A stretch of DNA of 64,000 nucleotides, taken from positions 18,882,755 to 18,946,754 of the forward strand of contig CM018695.1 in assembly GCA_009363875.1 (NCBI GenBank), read 5' to 3'. The DNA comes from Mikania micrantha (taxonomy: Eukaryota; Streptophyta; Magnoliopsida; Asterales; Asteraceae). The position numbers and the translations under genes are program-made. Below the pieces are notes generated by a model that was not told the origin of the DNA, searched no databases, and saw nothing but the letters and a program-made list of their open reading frames with translations. Positions 54,707 to 64,000 of this stretch are shown one piece after another (positions within the stretch are counted from its first letter, which is position 1; each line of letters begins with the position of its first letter).

Positions 54707-55552
54707 TGTAGAAAATCGGTGAGCTTAGGAGAGACTAACTTAACCAGGATCAAGAGCTTAGACAAAGCTTTTGAGGTTTTGCTCCCTCTGGAATTTTGCT
54801 CTTTAGTTATTTTAGTGTTTAGTTTTCTTAAGTTAGAAGAAAAGAAAAGAGAAAACAGTAGGACAACACAAAGAAGATTCAGAAAAGTGTTGTTATTTTA
54901 TTCATTAGATGTTGGGGTATAAATAGCCCCGACATTTAATGTTTCAGGACAAATACAAAAAGAAGACAAACAGATAAGACTGATGACACTATTACAGACA
55001 CTGTAGCATCAGAATAGTACAAGTGTAAAGTCAACATAGGATCTTTAAAGATCTTAGTTCAGACTTTTGTACTGATGCTAATACATTATTCTTTCGGAAG
55101 CTCTTCATAGGAAACTATCTAATGTAGACAGTTATCCTAAAGAAGGTTACATTTATTCTTTCATCAGAAGAAACATATGTCTTCTGAAATATTGTTTTTC
55201 TTCCGAGGCAGATGTCTTTGGAAGTCTTCCGAAGTAAATGACTTTTATTCTTCGGAAGCAAAAGTTCTCTTCTGATAGTGTCTTCTGAGGTTTGTCTTCA
55301 GATAGAGTCTTCCGAAGCAACTTCTGAAGTATTGTCTTCGGAAGCATTTTTCTTTTATTTGTCTTCGGAAGCAGTTGTCTTTTATTTGTCTTCCGAAGGT
55401 TCTTCTGAAGACTTTTCTTCGGAAGCTAGTGTCTTTTATTTGTCTCTTCCGAAGGTTCTTCTGAAGATTTGTCTTCGGAAGCTATTGTCCTGCAACAATT
55501 ACAAAGATTATTTGAAAGGTGGTTTTGCTTCGTCAGTCCTTATTTTCCAACA
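54707..55552 (-). repeat. Copia E 5' LTR
   Basis: 846 bp, near-identical to 43204-44049. The primer site (complement of CTCTGATACCA at 54693-54703) adjoins its inner edge, which fixes the direction of transcription to the minus strand. Confidence 0.93.
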
Positions 55553-58500
55553 TTAGCCACTTGGCCCACACCTCCGACCCAGGGCCACTGATTTGGCCAC
55601 CTGGATTTATTCGGCCCATCATTATTCAGCCCACATGGATTGATTTACAATCAATACAAGAAACTAAAGGGTAAGGTGGGTAACATGCATGGATTTCTTA
55701 GTTTACTACAAAGATGGTAATAATTGGACTAGGTAAATCATGCAAAAACCTAAAACTCTAATCTTTGAAGTTTTGGCTAAGGAATTCAAGAAGGATAATA
55801 CAAATGGAACAATGATAACATATAGCTATGTTACAAGATGTTAAGGGTTATTAACCCTTCATCTAAAACCTAAGTTTTTATACTTAGAACCTCTAATAAT
55901 ATGACATTGAATCAAGTTGAGCATAAAATCAATAGCGAAGTATATTAACATTAATCTAATTGGGCTAAGTGTTATTAGAATCCATAACAAGTAAACGAGG
56001 CCAAATGATGACCGAGACTCGCAAGTGTTAGCCAACTTTAAGGGCTAACACAAACACACGCACCAACACATACTCAAAGACTTATACTTATAAGTTATAA
56101 CAACATGAAATCAATACAGGATCGTGAAAACAACCTCAAGTACAACAACGAGCGCGTGCAATCTTGTTTACACTTAGTCAACCACATCTACAACAAGGTG
56201 AGTTCATATGCCCCTTTTCTAATCTTAACCGATTTTAAACTCTCGGGGCTGAGAAACATGCTTAACTTTTATTTATTTAAAAGTTTCAGTTTAACATATT
56301 GCTTATACTTTGATTTAGATAATATTGCTTGACTTATTATCGTTTATCATTGTATGCATGCTTGTATGATCATCATATGACAGGGATAACTAAGGTGAAT
56401 ATGATAATATAATTTCATAACTTATCAACACAATAGAATAACATAGTTGTAAGATTATATCTTACAACACTTAATTATTCTTACAAGAACAAACATTGAG
56501 ATTATTACAGGTGAACATGAGGACAACATACATGAATGATATGAAGATAAGATATCTTCATAATATCATTCAACACCGGAGTTAGCTAAGTGTAATAAGA
56601 CAAGTTCTTATCACACTCAGCTTATCACTCGGTGCAAATTTACAAGATAACACGAAACAAGTATCTTCCACCACCTAAGTCGACTAAGTGTAGTAAGACT
56701 AGTTCTTACAACATTGTAGTGGCAACAGGGTGACTATATGGAACAACAAGAATGATAATCATGATAATGTACCTTCATGATAACAACATCATTCACACAA
56801 TAACTAACATTGTATAATAAGACAAGATCTTATACAACTTTGTTAACAACAATGAGAACACACAACATTGAGAACAAACAACATTGGTGAACACAATACA
56901 ATTGATTACTATTGAACTGTCTGCATTATATCATTTCAATCATGTGCCATGTATTCAAGTTGATCATTGTAAGTCCCTTCACAAATCGCTGACTAGTTAG
57001 TTTGACATGACTAAACCAACGATAGCATAGTGGTACCATAGGTTTGACAAACCTCTAGCTTGTAGGGCTAGTATGTTGATCGTAATCATCATTGGCTAGT
57101 AACGTATGACCGGTGACAAGGCGACGAACAGTCAGGGTCTGGTAAGCGACACATGGTGATATTAATCTGCGGTTATAATTCTAATTAATCCATCGTTTCC
57201 TGTTGACTAGGAGACTGGGGAATTTATTTTCTCTCATGTCATAGTTCTAGTAACAGATTCGATGAGGCCTACGGTACTACAAAGTGGTGGAGGTAAATCT
57301 GATGCATTGTAATCTGATTATGTGAGGATTGCAATGGATTCCTTTTAGGCTCTATGTACTACAAGTTGAGAACATATAACAACTGGTTAACTAACACTCT
57401 TTTTATTAAAAGTGATTAATAGTTAACCCCACAAGTAATAGAATAATAACAAGGATCAGATTAACATAATCTAATTTCCTTGGCACATTGACGGTTATCA
57501 ATACTTCGGCTTGATAACTAAACCCCTCTTATTATATTATTCTACATATGAAACAATGGGTGATGAACACAAACGGACGGGTGAAATGAAAATGGAGATC
57601 TATAGTTGTATTGCAAGTGGTATTAAGTTCTAATAGGTATGTGGTGGGACGGTGGCTGGGGCTTGTTCCCCTACATATGCCCTATATATAAGCATAACTA
57701 ATAGGATGAGATATCACTTGTAAATATAACTATGGAGAGGCCATTGTGTGAACGAGTGAATCAAACAACCTACAAGTAACATGTATGACATTGTGATTGT
57801 GTATGTGAACAATTCAAGGTTTTCAATTATCAAATTTATGAACTCACCAACCTAGTGTTGACTTTGTTTAAATGCATGTTTTCTCAGGTGACGAACATGT
57901 TTAGTCATCAGACATTCAGGGACATAGCTAGTGGACTTTTAGAAGACCTAGCTACATTTTGTGTCGTGCATATTTTGAAATGACAAAACAATGAATCATC
58001 TTTTGAAGATCTTGTACAGTTACAAGATACAGAATCTTATTGATTCTTTTGATTAGATTTACTTAGTTAAATTATGAAGAAACAATGTAATTTAACTTTG
58101 TAATTCTATATCATTGTCATGTTAGCATTTCTCATTTATATATCATGTGCTATGCAAACAATCTGATCATTTTGATTATCACACGATATCGTGCCCCGAG
58201 AACTTTCCGCCCGACGGGAAAGTCGATCCAGCCCGCCGGCTCGGGGTGTGACTTGATGTGTACGATAATGGTGATGTTTATGTTCCATTGTCTTTATCAT
58301 GCGAAGAATCCACTCATATACAAAACATACCAATCCCGTTAAATGAGGTAATAGGCGATGTTCCGGATGATGGTGAGGATTACGTGCCTTTCTCTATTTG
58401 CAACGATGGATCTAGAGACGGGACACCACAATTTCCGACTAACTTATCAGGTTTCATGATTTTTAACACTATTTTACATATATTTTACACAAGTTTTGTG

Positions 58501-58996
58501 TTTTACCTAGTCAAGGCTTTTTTTGTGTGTTGAAGATGACGAAGATTTTGAAAGATCGTACACATTCCTTACTCCTAATGGCACAAAGGTTTGGTGTCCC
58601 ATCTCAGAGAGTGAGGCCAAACCTATTGTAGGTGTTATATATGGTTCTTGGAACGATGCTATTAACATGTACAAGAACTATGCTGAGAAGTTGGGTTTTT
58701 ATGTCCGTGTTGGTCAAACCAAGAAAAACAAAGAATAAGTGATCACACATAAGTACTTAAGATGCAATAATGCAGGAAGACCCCAAAGCAAACGTAAATT
58801 TGACACGTTGGTTGAGACTTCAATGTACGGTAGGAAAAGTTCTTTTCAAGTAACTTGTTGCAAAGCCCATATTGGTGTTCAAGTAACATAAGCGATGTTG
58901 ACATTTGTTGTATACAAGTTTGTTGAGTGCCACAACCTTCATCTTATTGAGCCTTATAATCGTGACCTTCCCAAAGGGCTTACCATCACAGTATTG

Positions 58997-59055
58997 GTCC
59001 ATAGTTTTAAATTAAAACTTATTGTCTTTATCAGTTTATAATAAATCATATATTA

Positions 59056-59102
<47 letters not shown>

Positions 59103-59520
59103 TTCTCTTCTCATGGATCTGATACCATAAGGGGTTATGGATCATACAAAGAAGATTTGAATGTATGATTCTTTAGTAGTAATAAAGATCAATATGAAAT
59201 AACAAGTAAAAGATCGTCGTAATCAGTTTATAACAAACCATATATTATGATATATATATATATATATATATATATCACTTCTCTTCTCATTGCTATGATA
59301 CTATAAGGGGTTATGGATCATACAAAGAAGATTTGTATGTATGATTCTTTAGTAGTAATAAAGATCAATATGAAGTAATGAGTAAAAGAATAATAATGTT
59401 ATACAAAAATGTGGCAAGAATCATTAAATAAACAATGAACAAAATATTAAAATATACCTTCTTTTATATCTTGAAAATCTTGATTACAAACAATTTGCTT
59501 ACAATTGGGAGGAGCTATTG
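58997..59520. repeat. Repeat module R0 (two leader-like units)
   Basis: Two similar units of about 180-200 bp, each with an AT microsatellite, TCACTTCTCTTCTCAT, a (G/A)ATCTGATACCATAAGGGG-like motif and GGGGTTATGGATCATACAAA. The motif is the complement of a tRNA-Met primer site. The same module recurs as R1 and R2 at 60105-61010 and 63100-64000. Confidence 0.65.
59055..59098. repeat. AT microsatellite
   Basis: About 22 AT units. Shorter AT runs at matching places in the related modules lie at about 59250-59275, 60267-60287 and 63263-63310, with others at 61030-61046, 61738-61756 and 62429-62446. Confidence 0.85.
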
Positions 59521-60105
59521 TTGGAAAATAAGGACTGATGAGCAAAACCACTTTGAGCCAGAAAAATAAATAAACCGCGGAATGACCAACCGTGGATGCT
59601 TCTTTTCCGATTGAAGAACTGCTTCAACATCGGAACATCAACAGCGGAAGATTCGCCAAAAAAGAACTACCGCTGAACTTCTCTACTTCGGAAGACATTA
59701 GCTGACCATGATACCTTCGGAAGACAACCATTGCATCGGAAGACATCTAATGATTCGGAAGACAATCTCCTATTCCGAAATAACTTATTGTTTAATCAGC
59801 TTCCTATGAACATCTTCCGAAAGAATAACCACTGAGCCTCAGCACAACTGTCTCAACCTCGGAAGACCTGAAGACTCTTGCTTCCGTTGTTGTTGACTTT
59901 GTATTTGTACTATTATGATGATTCAATGTCTGTAATAGTGTCAGCTATTTGTCTTATTATTTCTTGTCTTGTATCTCTGAATGTTGGGTATTTAAGTCCC
60001 AACATTCTCTGAGTAAAATGAATTACTTCCCCCAAAATTCCTTGTGTTTTCAATCTGTTATTCTCTCTTTATAGCAAGAAACTAAACAACGAAAATAACT
60101 TTGTG
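59521..60105 (+). mobile_element. Diverged, truncated LTR of the copia E family
   Basis: Begins TGTTGGAAAATAAGGACTGA, identical to the outer end of the copia E LTR read on the minus strand, and contains many TTCGGAAGAC-type motifs, TGTCTGTAATAGTGTCA, TGTTGGGTATTTAAGTCCC and AAGAAACTAAACAACGAAAA, all in copia E LTR order. The last 150 bp of the LTR are missing. No internal sequence adjoins, so it is a solo or truncated LTR in plus orientation. Confidence 0.72.
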
Positions 60106-61010
60106 GGAACACCCCATACTGTCGTGGTACGGCTGCCTTTCTCTTTTTAGGTTTCATGTTAATCCAACCGACTAGTCGACATGGCTTACCATCATAGTTA
60201 TCGTCCATAGTTTTATATTAAAACTTATCGCTTTTATTAGTTTACAACAATTCATATATTACGATATACATATATATATATATATATCAATTCTCTTCTC
60301 ATAGCTCTGACACCATAAGGGATTATGGATCATACAAAGAAGATTTGTAAGTATGATTCTTTAGTAGTAATAACGATTAATATGAAATAATGATTAAAAG
60401 ATCGTCTTTATCAGTTTATTACAAATCAAATATTATGATCAATATATTACTTCTCTTCTCATGGCTCTGATACCATAATGGGTTGTGTATCATACAAAGA
60501 AGATTTGCATGTATGGTTCTTTAGTAGTAAGAAAGATCAATATGAAGTAATGAGTAAAAAATAGAAATAGTGTTATACAAAATAGATGGCAAGATGCATT
60601 AAATAAACAATGAAAAAAATTATTAAAATATACCTTCTTTTATATCATGAAAATCTTGATTATAAACAATTTCTTTACAATTGGGAGGAGTTATAATACT
60701 TTGATAATCTAAGGATCTTGAAAATAGAGAGGTTGATATACAAGTTTCGGTTTTTATAGGTTTTCCATACATTTATGAGAGAAGAAAAATTTGAGTATTT
60801 TCTTGATCTTCTTCTCCTTTTATAGTGAGCTTCCAACCTTTGGAGAGTCTTGAGGAATATTCAAAATTATTGGAACAACAAATGGGATGCCAATAGAGTT
60901 CATAATGCCCCATAATAGTAACAGAGATAAAATTGTCCATAATGTTATGTCCAATTTGAAAATAATGGAGATAATGGGTTTTGCATCCATGATTATAATT
61001 TGTTCGGATA
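60105..61010 (-). repeat. Repeat module R1 with TATA box and primer-site-like motifs
   Basis: On the minus strand: a TATAAAAGGAGAAGAAGATC promoter-like box (about 60822), a leader of about 350 bases, then TTATGGTATCAGAGCCATGA (about 60478; the primer site for initiator tRNA-Met), a second diverged copy at about 60314, then a short open frame. The same order appears in module R2. The pattern suits a retroelement or pararetroviral leader. No long coding region accompanies it. Confidence 0.55.
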
Positions 61011-61254
61011 ATTGAGCATAAAAATAATTTATATATATATATATATAGGAGCTGGATCAAATACAAATGCTTCTTTAACGTGAGAAGCGTTAGATGAATT
61101 CTTGACCATTTGATCAAACTAATCAATGGTTAAAATTTAGTGGTCCCCTCTTTATACAACTTTTTCCACCAAACAAGCGTAAATTATAACTGGAAGGGCA
61201 AAAAGGGGAACAACCATTTTCTATGTTACTACAAGTCACACTCGTTTTTTAAAA

Positions 61255-62640
61255 ATTAAATAACTTTTACATGCTTTATTATTTTCTTTTTAAAAAATTA
61301 CACCATAAAATTGATATTTTTTATCTTTAATTTGAGTATAGTATTGTTATAGTTTTTTTCGATTTTTTAACGTGATCCTGATTTTAACATTTGATACGTG
61401 ATTGTTGGTATGCGATTATGCAGTTGGTACTTTGATCATACATGCTAAATGATGGTACGAGATTTTCATATAACGTGGTCGTGATTATACATTTTATCCA
61501 TGATTATGTGTGTTAAACTACGGTATATAATTGTTATAAAATGCGTTTCGTATTTATTGGTCCGTTATTTTCCGGGTGGTCCTTAATTATGGATGTTAAA
61601 TATCATTCTTTCATTTTATGAATTATAGTCTGTAATTTTATATAGACGTTAATGCTCCTTACCTAGATGACAGGTGGCGCGTTCCTGTTGTTTCCTACGT
61701 TTAGCACATTAGTTTTATTTGTACGTTAACCGGCCCATATATATATATATATATACCTTCTTTTATAATTACATTTATTTATAATTATATTTATTTATAA
61801 TTCTATATCATCATAGGGATCTTGAGAATTTTGTAATATATCAGTATCTTTTGGAGTAGGTTTTTTGGATGGAGAAGGAAAATGTCTTATTATTTTTCGA
61901 TTTTTTAACGTCTTATTATTTTTCGATTTTTTGGATGGAGAAGGAAAATGTCTTATTATTTACATGCTTTATTATTATTTTTTAAAAAATTACACCATAA
62001 AATTGATATTTTTTATCTTTAATTTGAGTATAGTATTGTTATAGTTTTTTTCGATTTTTTAACGTGATCCTGATTTTAACATTTGATACGTGATTATTGG
62101 TATGCGATTATGCAGTTGGTACTTTGATCATACATGCTAAATGATGGTACGAGATTTTCATATAACGTGGTCGTGATTATACATTTTATCCATGATTATG
62201 TGTGTTAAAATACGGTATATAATTGTTATAAAATGCGATTCGTATTTATTGGTTCGTTATTTTCCCGGTGGTCCTTAATTATGGATGTTAAATATCATTC
62301 TTTCATTTTATGAATTATAGTCTGTAATTTTATATAGACGTTAATGCTCCTTACCCAGATGACAGGTGGCACGTTCCTGTTGTTTCCTACGTTTAGCACG
62401 TTAGTTTTATTTGTACGTTAACCGGCCCATATATATATATATATACCTTCTTTTATAATTACATTTATTTATAATTATATTTATTTATAATTCTATATCA
62501 TCATAGGGATCTTGAGAATTTTGTAATATATCAGTATCTTTTGGAGTAGGTGTTTTGGATGGAGAAGGAAAATGTCTTATTTTAATTATTATACGTTGCA
62601 TTCCTTCTGGAGTTGAGCAAGTTTGTAGTCTTATTATATA
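61255..62640. repeat. 692-bp tandem duplication
   Basis: Two adjacent near-identical copies offset by 692 bases (for example CACCATAAAATTGATATTTT at 61301 and 61993, and TGATGGTACGAGATTTTCAT in both). It includes GGCCCATATATATAT and CCTTCTTTTATAATTACATT. Non-coding apart from the edge of a decayed frame at the right side. The few differences suggest a recent duplication. Confidence 0.8.
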
Positions 62641-62900
62641 GTCTTGGTCTTCCAATTCTTGAGTATAGGAGGAAACATAATCTTTTATAAAATTTTTTTG
62701 AGTTGTAATTTTCTTATAATATTCTTGGACTGCTTTTATATCAGCTTTACTAATAGAAAATTTTGTCCATCATTTACTTCTATAATGCCATAATAGCAAT
62801 GGAGAAGATAAGTCTACATGTCTATTCTTTATAATGATATGTCCCCGATGAAATCCATGAAATTCTATATACACTCATAAATTGTAAAGTATATTAAAAA
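62560..62900 (-). pseudogene. Decayed coding remnant of unknown element
   Basis: Minus-strand translation gives a stretch of about 110 codons with clearly protein-like composition, interrupted by a stop near 62765-62775 and by frame changes to its right. It ends just before the tandem-duplication boundary, and its end is also copied in the 61255-61940 unit. The linked tRNA-Met primer-site motifs suggest a reverse-transcribing element, possibly an old pararetrovirus. I cannot assign the protein, and no RT or protease motif is present. Confidence 0.35.
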
Positions 62901-63099
62901 ATAGGGGTTCCTTCATGCTTAAAATTGTATGTGAATTTAGCAAATACAATGGATATCTCTTTTGGGAATGCCTCTGGATATCTTCTTCTTGATCATTAGT
63001 ATTAGAGCAATGATCATTTCGTGATAAAAATCTTGATATATGATTCATTATTTAAAAAGTATAAAGATAATCAATTTTATTTTAAAATTATGGATTATT

Positions 63100-63261
63100 T
63101 TGTAGGAACACCACCATACTGTCGTGGTCCGGCTCCCTTTCTCTTTTTATGTCTTATGCTAATCCAACCAACTAGTCGACAGGGCTTACCATCACACTTA
63201 TCGTCTATAGTTTTAAATTACAACTTATCGTCTTTATCAGTTTATAACAAATCATATATTA

Positions 63262-63312
<51 letters not shown>

Positions 63313-64000
63313 TTCTCTTTTTATGGCTCTAATATTATAAGGGGTTATGGATCATACAAAGAAGATTTGTATGTATGATTCTTTAGTAGTAATAACGATC
63401 AATATGAAATAATGAGTAAAAGACCTTCTTTATCAGTTTATAACAAATCATATATTATGATCTATATATTACTTCTCTTCTCATGGATATGATACCATAA
63501 TGGGTTATGGATCATACAAAGAAGATTTGTATGTATGGTTCTTTAGTATTAAGAAAGATCAATATGAAGTAATGAGCAAAAGAATAGAAATAATGTTATA
63601 CAAAAAAGATGGCAAGAAGCATTAAATAAACAATAAACAAAATTATTAAAATATGCCTTCTTTTATATCTTGAAAATCTTGATTACAAACAATTTCTTTA
63701 CTATTGGGAGGAGCTATAATAATTCGATAATCTAAAGATCTTCAACATATAGAGGTTGATAATACAAGTTTGGACACATTTATGAGAGAAAAGAAAAGTT
63801 TGAGTATTTCCTTGATCTTCTTCTCCTTTTATAGTGAGCTTCCAACCACCGTAGAGTTTTGAGGAATATTCAAAATTAATGGAATAGCAAATGGGATGCC
63901 AATAGAGTTCATAATGCTCCATAATAGTAACGGAGATAAAATTGTCCATAATGTTATGTCCAATTTGAAAATAATGAATATAATGGGTTCTGCATTCATG
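63100..64000 (-). repeat. Repeat module R2, cut by the window edge
   Basis: Matches module R1 from ACTGTCGTGGT(A/C)CGGCT through the primer-site-like motifs (about 63331 and 63492) and the TATAAAAGGAGAAGAAGATC box (about 63830), and on to AACGGAGATAAAATTGTCCA. The distance between R1 and R2 is about 3.0 kb. It continues beyond the window. Confidence 0.6.

Larger units (their letters stand above)
43204..55552 (-). mobile_element. Copia E: young SIRE-like Ty1/copia retrotransposon
   Basis: Two 846-bp LTRs (43204-44049 and 54707-55552) differ at only about eight positions by eye. A perfect 5-bp duplication TTAGC flanks the element (43199-43203, 55553-55557). On the minus strand the primer site TGGTATCAGAGCCTTGG follows the 5' LTR and the purine tract CAGAGGGAGATTG precedes the 3' LTR. 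Order: gag, pol (protease, integrase, RT, RNase H), then a long 3' region as in sireviruses. A 2.3-kb solo LTR is inserted at 45733-48065. Despite the fresh LTRs, gag has a stop and frameshifts and pol a terminal frameshift, so this copy is defective. Confidence 0.95.
41281..58253. mobile_element. Long LTR-type insertion (solo LTR?), split by copia E
   Basis: Bounded by TGTGACATCC (left) and GGGGTGTGACT (right) and flanked by a perfect 5-bp duplication TGATG (41276-41280, 58254-58258) inside the FAR1-like exon. Without copia E it is about 4.6 kb, with no second LTR and no gag-pol, so a very long solo LTR (gypsy-like) is most likely; a large LARD-like remnant is possible. At 42064 the plus strand has a TATATAAAG box followed by a CT-rich leader, typical of an LTR promoter/R region. 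The right segment 55558-58253 has no recognised coding region. Confidence 0.68.
41222..58996 (+). pseudogene. FAR1-related gene, split by a 17-kb insertion
   Basis: The exon before the insertion (about 41222-41280) encodes NEVLSSSGVSDDLCD and is cut at the TGATG duplication. After the insertion, 58254-58451 resumes in the same frame with VYDNGDVYVPLSLSCEE and DVPDDGEDYVPFSICNDG. A donor at 58451 and an acceptor at 58535 lead to exon 2 (DEDFERSYTFLTPNGTKVWC, IYGSWNDAINMYKNYAEKLG, FYVRVGQTKKNKE), a FAR1 DNA-binding domain as in FHY3/FAR1 proteins. TAA stops follow KNKE (58737) and about 58889; VITHKYLRCNNAGRP and VVYKFVECHNLHLIEPYN lie beyond. It ends at 58996 where repeat sequence begins. Insertion, stops and truncation make it a pseudogene. 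Confidence 0.8.

Noticed and set aside
58523..58738. FAR1-like exon as an intact gene
   Set aside because: A stop follows KNKE, another stop lies further on, the 5' exon is split by 17 kb and the 3' end is lost.
59055..59098. AT repeat as a replication origin or scaffold attachment site
   Set aside because: It is a simple microsatellite that recurs in each repeat module; nothing else supports such a role.

Overview
The window is AT-rich nuclear DNA from a eudicot plant. The evidence is one spliced host gene with GT-AG introns and dense nests of plant LTR retrotransposons, hAT-like, PIF/Harbinger, MULE, Helitron and SINE elements. The mix of element ends (TGTAACACC.. and TGTGAC.. long LTRs, an SIRE-like copia, Au-like SINEs) made me think of an asterid, perhaps Asteraceae, but this is an inference and no single feature proves it.

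Region 1 (672-29095, minus strand) is one gene, a BSL1-type protein phosphatase with a Kelch N-terminus, a brassinosteroid-signalling enzyme. I could place 21 exons. Every junction is GT-AG, every phase matches, and the coding length is 2628 bases (875 codons plus stop) with all phosphatase motifs intact. It is the only gene in the window that looks functional. It is 28 kb long because introns 6 (6.3 kb) and 11 (14.5 kb) are filled with transposons. Intron 11 holds a nest: copia A (minus) contains a hAT-like element carrying a small non-autonomous LTR element, and copia B (minus) carrying gypsy-like LTR debris; copia C (plus) abuts the end of A. Intron 6 holds copia D, which carries a short plastid-like (trnL intron) insertion, plus two hAT-type MITEs. 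Four Au-like SINE copies lie in the introns, all in the gene's orientation.

Region 2 (29.3-36 kb) is upstream of BSL1. A 579-bp hAT-type MITE sits 224 bp from the start codon. Next is a candidate Helitron (29996-32571) that carries broken pieces of a SPIRRIG-like BEACH gene and a nucleotide-sugar transporter. A decayed PIF/Harbinger element follows, with both its transposase and its Myb/trihelix-like partner gene.

Region 3 (36-41 kb) is a decayed MULE transposase gene with a FAR1-type N-terminus, DDE region, SWIM finger and OTU-like tail. Region 4 (41.2-59 kb) is a FAR1-like pseudogene split by a long LTR-type insertion (TSD TGATG). That insertion is itself split by a young 12.3-kb SIRE-like copia (846-bp LTRs, TSD TTAGC), which in turn contains a 2.3-kb solo LTR (TSD AGTAT). 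Region 5 (59-64 kb) is repeated non-coding modules with a TATA box and tRNA-Met primer-site-like motifs, a 692-bp tandem duplication, AT microsatellites and a fragment of an SIRE-family LTR. It may derive from a pararetrovirus or an unusual retroelement; I could not settle which.

Functionally, only BSL1 appears to be a working host gene. The rest is a layered record of transposition, and several TSDs let the order of insertion be read directly.
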